Positions 26,601-35,600 of a stretch of DNA of 64,000 nucleotides are shown here, piece by piece; within the stretch, counting starts at the first letter, position 1, and each line of letters begins with the position of its first letter. This DNA is from Rhipicephalus microplus (lineage: Eukaryota; Arthropoda; Arachnida; Ixodida; Ixodidae). The translations under genes were made by a program, and so were the position numbers. The notes beneath the pieces were generated by a model. It was given only the letters and a program-made list of their open reading frames with translations, was not told the DNA's origin and did not search any database. Where the stretch lies: NCBI RefSeq assembly GCF_043290135.1, contig NC_134710.1, positions 9,597,821-9,661,820 of the forward strand. The letters are read 5' to 3'.

Positions 26601-29600
26601 CAATACATCCAGTGTTAAGCACCCCATAGACACAATGCTGCAGCTTTTTGAGCGGCGGGTTGTTGTCACCATTGGTTTTAAATGCGTGTTATTTGGCTAG
26701 CTATGTTTGAATTATGAGGTGTTTGCTCATTTCAGGATCAGATGTTTTTGTTGAAATAGAGTTAAAAACATCTCATGGACTGTTGTTGAAATAGCGAAAT
26801 TGTACATTTATACTTTTTTTGCAATAAAGGCTGCTGATGGGCAATCGCGACTCCCAAGAACACACGAGCCAAATACTATAGTGCAGCACGCGGCCTGGAA
26901 CTGACCATTTGTTCTCAGTCAGCGAGAAATCGCTTTTTCTCTCGACAGATGATGTTACAGGCTCAAAAATCATTCGCAGGTCAATTGTCTGACATTGGCT
27001 GACTTGAGCATGGCATGCTTGGTTTTTACAGGGACAGCTACAGGAGGCTGCGACTTGTTTACCTGTGTGTGTACGATCACACTGGAAGGTCGTGCATTTG
27101 AGCAACAATAAGGTACTCAAGGTCACAAGGCACGCTTGAAGTGTTTTCTTCTTCGTGCCATGCCTCCCTGCTTAGCTTCCTACACGTTCCTCGGGACGAC
27201 AGAAGAGAGAATTAATTTGCAGGGTGCGACAAATCCTTGTAACTCCGCTTATACTGGACAGATCCTAAAATATTTGTGGCGGTGAATTTGTGAGGCTATA
27301 AGCTCCTCTAGTGAATCCATTCCATGGCTACTTGGAAAACTGTTGCAGGTCCCCTTAAGGTTAAGAGTGTTCAAGTTGTCGGTGCTGTGCTTGGATTTTT
27401 CTTACTGCCTGCTCGCTGTAGCCTCATTGTACCTAGTCTTTCGTTGTCGCATTTGGAACCTCTCGAGTGTTTTGATATGTTGTCTTTCCTACCACGTCGT
27501 CAAATGCAGCACATCAGTCATTGATGAGTTGTGCTCTTGTGCAGGTGAACCAAAAGTCAAGGAGCAGCAGCAGCTCTGAGGAAAAGGTGCAGGTAGGCGA
27601 AGAGGAGGAAGAGGAAAAGGAAAATGAGGAGCCCGAGGAAGCAGCCCCCGAGATTGGCCAGGCCGAAGACGAAAGAGAGCAAGACTGGCCACAGCAACAG
27701 CCAGCCCCTATGCTCCCTCGGAGATCACCACCCGCTGGCATAAAGCTCGAAGAAGAGCTACACGCACTTTCCATTGAGCCGAGGCCCAAGCAGGCACCCT
27801 CAGTTGACCACGAGGTCAAGAGGCCAGGTGCGTCTCATTTCAGGGGCCGAAAGTCCTCCTGAGAACATATGCAAATGTGCACGTGCACACACACACCACA
27901 AAAAAAAAAGGAAAAATAATGGCTACACCACTACAGCTAGGCAATGGATTCTATACTTATCAGTAGGTTGAGCCCTTTGTTTTCGAGTTGCACATCTCTA
28001 TGGCGAGTTGCATAATTGTAGTCTTAGAGATCAAGGTACATAGCCCATAGTGCATAGGGAAGCTTGAATTGAGGGTGTCGGATATCTTTGTGGGTGGCCA
28101 GTTTTTATGTAGAATATTAGGGGTGCGCGAATATGCAAACTTTCCAATATTTTTCTAATAGTGTTTGCTATTTGATTCAATTTGCACTGTAATTACTCTA
28201 ACTTCTCAGACAAATACAATCGTCAGATTGGCAGTGGCCCTTTCAGATTATTTTATATGCTTGAGCTCATCGCACTTTCACACGGTGGCAAAGCTGCCTT
28301 TTAAATTCTGCTTTAATTGCAAATGTATTAACTTAAAAAAAATGCTGGTTCCGACATTTGAGATACACTATGCCATTACAATGGCCTCTTCATATTTTTA
28401 TATACTTCACCGCATTACACTTTGGTATTGTGGCAAAGCAATTTTCAAGGTTCGGTTATGACTGTTAGCGGATCATTTCACAAAAGCGCTGGATTGAACC
28501 TGTGTGTTCAAAGTGTGGGCTTTTATTAATGTAGTTTTAGGCCAGAATACCAAAACTTTATTTGCGAAAAAGACTTCGTTGCCACTAAAACGGGGCAACG
28601 CCGCGTAGTCGGGCCTCTATTCCAAGGCACCGCTGGCTCTAGCCATCCTTTCAGCCCTCCTGACCAGCCTCCACTGACTGGTCCTCAAAGGCCGGGCTGG
28701 ACAGCATTGCTTCCCACATCTCACTGCTGTTGTCCCCTTCCTGCTTTTCGGTGTGTGCCGTACATTCCCACGTGATGCGGTAGAGCACCGGTGTGCTTCC
28801 ATACCACGGGCATATGTCTCTGTATGCTGTGAGGTGGTATGCATGCAATCTGTGGATGTTGTTGGTTTAACGTCGCAGAATCCATGGCCGGAAGGTTCTG
28901 GTGTGGAAAATCTGAAAAAGTCGGATGATGACTTTCGGGATCCAAACTTCTTATGTTTTTATACATTAATGTCTATAAGGCACGAAAAACTGATTTTGAA
29001 GGAAGCATGCCCATGTTCGCCAAATAATTTGGACTTCCACAAAAGTTCTAAGAGGAAGATAGGCTGAGGAAATAACATTGTGGCCTTTCACTTGTAAAAT
29101 AGTTGTTAGAAACACTTTGGTTGCACAAAATTGTGTACATAAGTACAATTTGGCCTCTGGATTGCCTTATTCTTGATAACACAACTATGAAACACCACCC
29201 GCCAGCGCTTTAACCTAGAAGCATTTGAAGAATATTTGACAGCTATTCATAAAATATGTTGATTTGCACTCAAATTTAATATTTCAATTCGCCTTGCGCC
29301 GACATTTTTGCTATTCGCTCAACTGCTGTCAAATAGGGTTTGTCCCTTAGCTCTACAAGAGGGGGTTCCAGGCTTCCTCGTGTTGTGGCTCAACATAGGG
29401 CTGGGACTTTGCGCTGAGCTGCTTCGTGCCGTGAGCGGGGTAGGGAAACTTCAAAGAACTGTGTCCTCGTTGCTGCTTTTTGGGCGTACTTTAGTATGCA
29501 GTTGTAGCAACTCGTTAGGCCTAATGCTCTTTAAGGCTTCCTGTTGCACGTATAGGAATATGAGCTGGACTTCTTCATTGAGCGTTGCTTCTGCCGGATT

Positions 29601-32600
29601 TTGCTTTTGTATAAACCTTTTTCACAAGCTGCCCCCGGGGCGCCACCATAGTCCTCTCTAGGCTGCGCTTAGTAGGCGCGACTCCACAAAATTCACACTG
29701 CCGAGGCAGCGTTGTCTGGCTTTGTACTCCCGTGCGCAGCCCAACATAGCAGTATTTTTTTTTTCGTCTCCTCTGAAAAGATCTGTAGGCATAACAAGAA
29801 TGGCTTTCAATTTGTGCCGAGAATTCCACTCATTTGCGCGACAAAAGTGGCAGGAACCAGGGATTAATATTTGGTTTTCAAAACGCTCCATACATACATG
29901 TTCACGTGCGTCTAGTTTAGTAGACTGGACTAATGTGGTTCCCCTGCCACGGTGGTCTAGTGGCTAAGGTACTCGGCTGCTGACCCGCAGGTCGCGGAAT
30001 CAAATCCCGGCTGTGGCGGCTGCATTTCCGATGGAGGCAGAAATGTTGTAGGCCCGTGTACTCAGATTTGGGTGCACGTTAAGAGAACCCCAGGTGGGCT
30101 AAATTTCCGGCGCCCTCCACTACGGCGTCTCTCATAATCAAATAGTGGTTTTGGGACGTTAGATTCCACAAATCAATCAATGGACTAATGTGGTTGTGAT
30201 GACTAAGCACAAACTCTCCAAATGTGCCTGAATAGTTGCTGTCAAACATGTACACCTTGACATACAAGGCAGAATGAACGCTGGAAAATTTGATTTTGTA
30301 GCCGTTCTCTAAAATGTTTTTCAGCAGAGCGGCCTCAGGTGCCGGAGTTCTACGACCTCTACTGGCGCATGGAGCAGGCTGCCGCTTCCTCAGATGTCGA
30401 GTCCATGTGCTCCAGCCATGGAGGATCCCCGACCAAGAGCAAGGTCATCTGCCATGCTTTTGATGGGCTAGCGAGAGGGCGGGCCTACTTTTGTTCTGTT
30501 TCACATCTGAGGGAAATCGGAAAACTTGTTCATTTTTCACTTTGGCTCATGCCAAGCTATAGGAACTTTTTTTTCGCGACGAGCTTACTTTGAGCTGTGC
30601 GGAGTCATCATTGCAACTCTGCACAGGTACACTGTCTACAACTCCGCTAAACAAGGCATGGAAACTTCTTGTGACATTTTTACTTACTTGGCCCTCACAA
30701 AGTCCTTGTCTAAAATTGATCCATTATGGCACCACTACTTTGGGTTAAACATATGCTACGGTACTAATAGACCAAGAAATGTAGTAATTTATGCTATCTA
30801 CATTATTAGCAACTACTATCATATGTTGAAGATTTATAAGTCGTTTTTTTTTTTTCATAAAATGGCCTTCCAAAGTTCGGGAGTGGACCTATAATCAGAG
30901 GTAACCTAAATGCAGAATCATGAAGTTGACTTTTCTGAGGGGTCCCACGAACGGTCGTCGCCTGTTTATGTAGAATGATTCAAGAAGTGCAGAAGGCACA
31001 TGCACTAATGCCTCTATTGACCACCACATAAGATAAAGCAAAAAGTTTTTTGAAATCGAAAAACCTGCATGCCTTCACATTCGTGTGAAAATTTGCTGTC
31101 TGGGTTTCTGCTGGCTTCCCAAATCTCACCGCAGGGCAAAGCATGGCCCTGCATGTTTAGACACTGGTGTTTTGAGGGAAGTGTCATTCACCACAATTGT
31201 TTGGCTTGTTGGAAAGAAGCCGGGAGAATCTCATCCTTTTTGCTTATAGCAGCATCATCACCAAAATGCCTGTGACATGTTCTGTGTATTACGCATGGTA
31301 GCTTCAGCACAAAGTTTGGCACTTGCAGAATATTTTTCTGTAGGGACTCTTCTCTTTTTTTGTTCAGGCTTTCAGTGCTCTTTCAATCCTAAAAGTCTTA
31401 CTAAGACTAACACTGCAGTTGCCCACTATATTTGTTCAAGTTTTTTTTTGCCTCTAAATTTTAATGCCTACAAAACTGAAGCTGTTCTCTTCTTGTGTGT
31501 CGTGTATGAAATTCAAGAATCCAGTGTAATTTTTTTTTGCTTCAGACGGAGGAACTGCAGATTGGAAAAATAATACTGATGTTAAAGAAGAAGAAGCCGG
31601 ACTATTCAGAGTGAGTTTTTTCATTTTGCTATTTTTCTATGCTAATCGAATTGCTCATAATGTCGGGCACCACTTTGGAGGTCGAGCCTTAGAAGAAAGA
31701 CAAAGAAAAGAAAACGCATGCAATGGGCATGTGATGGCATTTGGCCAATCGCAGCTCTGGGTGTCAAAGGAAAGGGCAGGAGAGGATAGGAGCAATTTAC
31801 AATAGATGTTTTCATTCAGGGGCTTTTTCTTCTAGCCGAGGGGTTCTTGAGCCTGTTAATCCCAGGGATCCCCCCTCTCGCCCCCACAGCTTTCATGCAT
31901 TTTTCATTTGGCTAACGCTACCTTCACATGCAAAAAATTCAAAATCAGTGGTATATGAAAAATTTGTTCTCTGACTTGCAATTGAAGTCTCTTGCCTTGA
32001 ACCAACAAATCAATGAGAGGCTCAGTAACGGTCAGGCCCAGTCACATGTCAACTGCCAGATTCAACAGATTCCTGTGCTCATTTGTCATGTAGGCTGATG
32101 TAGAGAATGCCTGTTAGTGTGCTCCCTTGTGGAAAATGCATGAACACTGCATAGCTTTCAGAGGTACTAATGAACAATTTAAATTCATAGGTGAACGAGA
32201 TAGGTAAAATAAAGGGAATGTTTAATATATTTATTCAAAGATCCTATTGCAATGTGCACAATTCACAAGGGTGATCCAACAGTTTCAATTGTGCCATTTT
32301 GCTACAATTCCCTATCCCTGCACCTTGCTGCGCACATTCAAGTACAGCTTGCGCGTACTGCGCCCGAGTTTACTGGTTTACCTGTTTACATTGGACCGTT
32401 TCTGGCCTAAAAATATTGGTCATAACAAACGCAACTAGCGCCTTTCCATAATGCCGCCAATGCCCTCTACTTGCTCCATTCCAGCAATGTGCTTTTTGTC
32501 ATTATATTCAGCGTAACTGAAGTATCGGTGCCGCTGTGTCTTTCTGTTAGTGAAAGTTTATCATGCCATTGCTAGCCTGTCTTGTTTGTTACGGGACCTG

Positions 32601-35600
32601 CGATATCGCCTAACGTCTTTTTATTATTTTTCCTCCTCGTTCACGAGTTAACTTCGCATACCTTAACGTAGCCACCATGGCCAATTGGCTGCAGGTATCG
32701 GCACTGCGCGCTATGAACGGCCTATTCAGGCAAATTGGCCGTAAAACATTTTGTTTGATATTTCGCAAAGAAGTTGATGCTTCTTAATTGCGCTGCTCAA
32801 CGTTGTTTGGTATGCCAATCGTAAAGTTAAGCCTAAATATCTACGTAGAAGGTATCTAGCGCAATGTGGTGCTACTACATGTTTCTCGCACATATGCGAG
32901 CACTCGTCGCGCGTCTCCAGTCAACTGAACACGATGCCTAGCCAGTGCAAATATAAATTGAGTGGTGAGATCAGTCACTAGTAAAGAAGTGCTTTGACAC
33001 ATCTGCAACGACGTTAGAACAATCCCTGTTGTCGCCATATGACAAAAAAAAAGTCTGTTCACCACAAGGGTGAAGCAGTGAATGCGATAGCAACAAATTG
33101 CAATGTTATAGAAATGAGGTTGGCAGCTCACTCTTTGGGAACCGATATTACGCAACTGTACTTACAAAACTCTGGTTTAAGAGTATGGCCGCTCCAGGAA
33201 CACTCTTTGACATCATTTTCGCGTTGACGGCTGCAGAGATGGTCAGAGTATGTTCTCACTTGCAATGATAGTTTTCTTTGCCTTCATTTTTTGACTTGGG
33301 TGCTAAAAACCTAATTAATGGCTGCTCTCTAGATGTCGGCCTTGTCTAAACTTAAGCATCATTGGTTGGCCCTGTCCAAATTACAGCAGCATTTGTCGGC
33401 CTTGTCTAAATTGCAGCGCACTAATAAAAACGTTCTCCGAATATTTATGTTTTGCATCAAATGATCCTAAATTTTGTTTTGTCTGCTCCAGATTTTCTCC
33501 AAAACACAGTTCCTCCTGCTCCAAATCTGCTCCAAAACACTTTTTTTTTGCTCCAAAAATTGCTCCAAAATATAAACTGGCTGGATCACTGCTGAATTCA
33601 TAATGTTCTAATATGATGAGCATATGTTGTTGCAAATGACTGCTGCACGTCTACTGCCTTATCTTTGGCACCCATCTTCAAACAGGAGAAGTGCGCATTG
33701 GATTTATACAAAACCTCGGATATTCTAGTTCAATAACTTGACCACTTGGCTCGTTTTTGGAGTCTGGCTCACTACAAGCTGCTATTGCGTAGCATTATTG
33801 GGAGCATTATATTGTAGCTCGCGTGTTCATTTTGTACTTCGATACGTGCTCATTCACATATGAGTGTAATAGCAGTTTTTTAGATCATCTATCACACCTC
33901 AGTTTGCCATCCAAGTTACTTGATGAGCACGTAACCAGGGAATTTATCAGTGGCTCGCAGAAGTCTGAAGAGGGACTTGTTAAACCCCTAGAAAACCGCT
34001 TTCAGAAACCGTGTAATAGTAGTATACAACTTCAATGTAAAAGGAAAACCAAGTTTGTTATATTATGTAGACTTCATGTTGAAAGCATTTTCGGACACAT
34101 TGCTGATGCCGGGTTGAAAGCAGATCTCGACCTTCAAGTCAGCCTAGTGGATACGCCAGTGATACTGTGGAAGTGCTGCGAAAATGCTCTTGCTACAGTA
34201 CAAAGAGTACTCGGTGAGAGAGAAAGAAGTGTCTGCAAAAGTTGGCTCTCTACAGTACAAAGAGACTCTGTGAGAGAGAAAGGAGTGGCTGAAAAAGTTG
34301 GCTGTCTAAGCCCCGCTAAGTTATGTGTCGTGAAGTTCTCAGCAACACAATTAATAGAGGAGAAAAGCTACTTGGCTTTCACTTTTGTGTACTCTTGGGG
34401 GGGGGAGCATTAGGGACAGTGTAAATCTGTATCGTTGACACTGTTGTGTGTCGCGACATTTGTCTACCACTTTTGCTGATAACTACGCAGATGTACCGTA
34501 TTTACTCGCATGATTTGTGCACCCCTAATATTTTGTCATGTTTACAGGGAAAAAAATATTTACTCGAACATTTTGCGCTCCCCAACCCGCCCGAGTCAGC
34601 TCGCCGGCACGTGCACGAAGGGGCCTTAGATCTTTGGATGCTTTAGGTAGGCACGCCCGTTGAGGCGAGCGCAGCCAAATGGGCTGCGAGTGCGAAGTCC
34701 TTCGTTCCGAGGCGTTCCCCCGAACTAGGGTTCCTAGAATACCGTGCGCGAACTCTCAAACCTGTTGACGGGTAGCCAGAACTGCTTGAGTATTTGCCCC
34801 CTTTCTCTCCATCTCTACCACCATGATAATGCACGCTTGCATCACGACACGGGCAAATATGGCACCGGAGGCGTGCGAGCGCTAGTTCGGCCTGCTGTGC
34901 CAACTGTTCCCCTGGCTCTCTGTGTCCGCTCTGCAACGCGTGCTTGGTTGATTTTGGAAGTTTAGGTTTCGCCATCCATCTTTCCCATTTTTACTGTTCT
35001 CTTGCAATGGGCTACAGTAATAATGTATACAGCAAAATTCAAGCTCGCTGTTGTGAAGTTGGCCGAAGAAAACTGCAATCGTGCCACCGCCAAGCACTCC
35101 AGCATGAAGTTCTTCGACGTGTGTCTACCGGCGCGATCGGTATGGGAGAAAGCGAAAGAGTGCGCACTTGCTAATGCAGGTTTCCTGGTGCTGAAGAAGG
35201 CCTTCTCAATCATGTGCGAACGCTCAGGTTCATCGGTATCGCCATGTCGTGGGACCTAGTTTCTCCCAGCTTTGTCAAGAAAAGCTTCCATAAAATGGGA
35301 AATTCGAACGCGCTGGCCAAAACGGAGGCCAACGCGCTTTGGAATGGCAGTGACAGCGGCCGCGACGATGATTTTCAATCGGACCTTTCGATCAGTGATT
35401 CCGACTAGACAGCGTGTGACCGAATCTGACTGGCTTTTAGTTTTTCGTAAGAGCACTATAATCGTTTTAATGCTTGAATGCAAATGAACTTGCTTCTTCA
35501 ATGTTCTACAACATGTGAATTTACCTGCTCCAAAGTACTTCAAGATGGAACTTTTCTCCTGAAGAAAAATTTTGCTGCTACAGAAATCGATCCAAATCTA

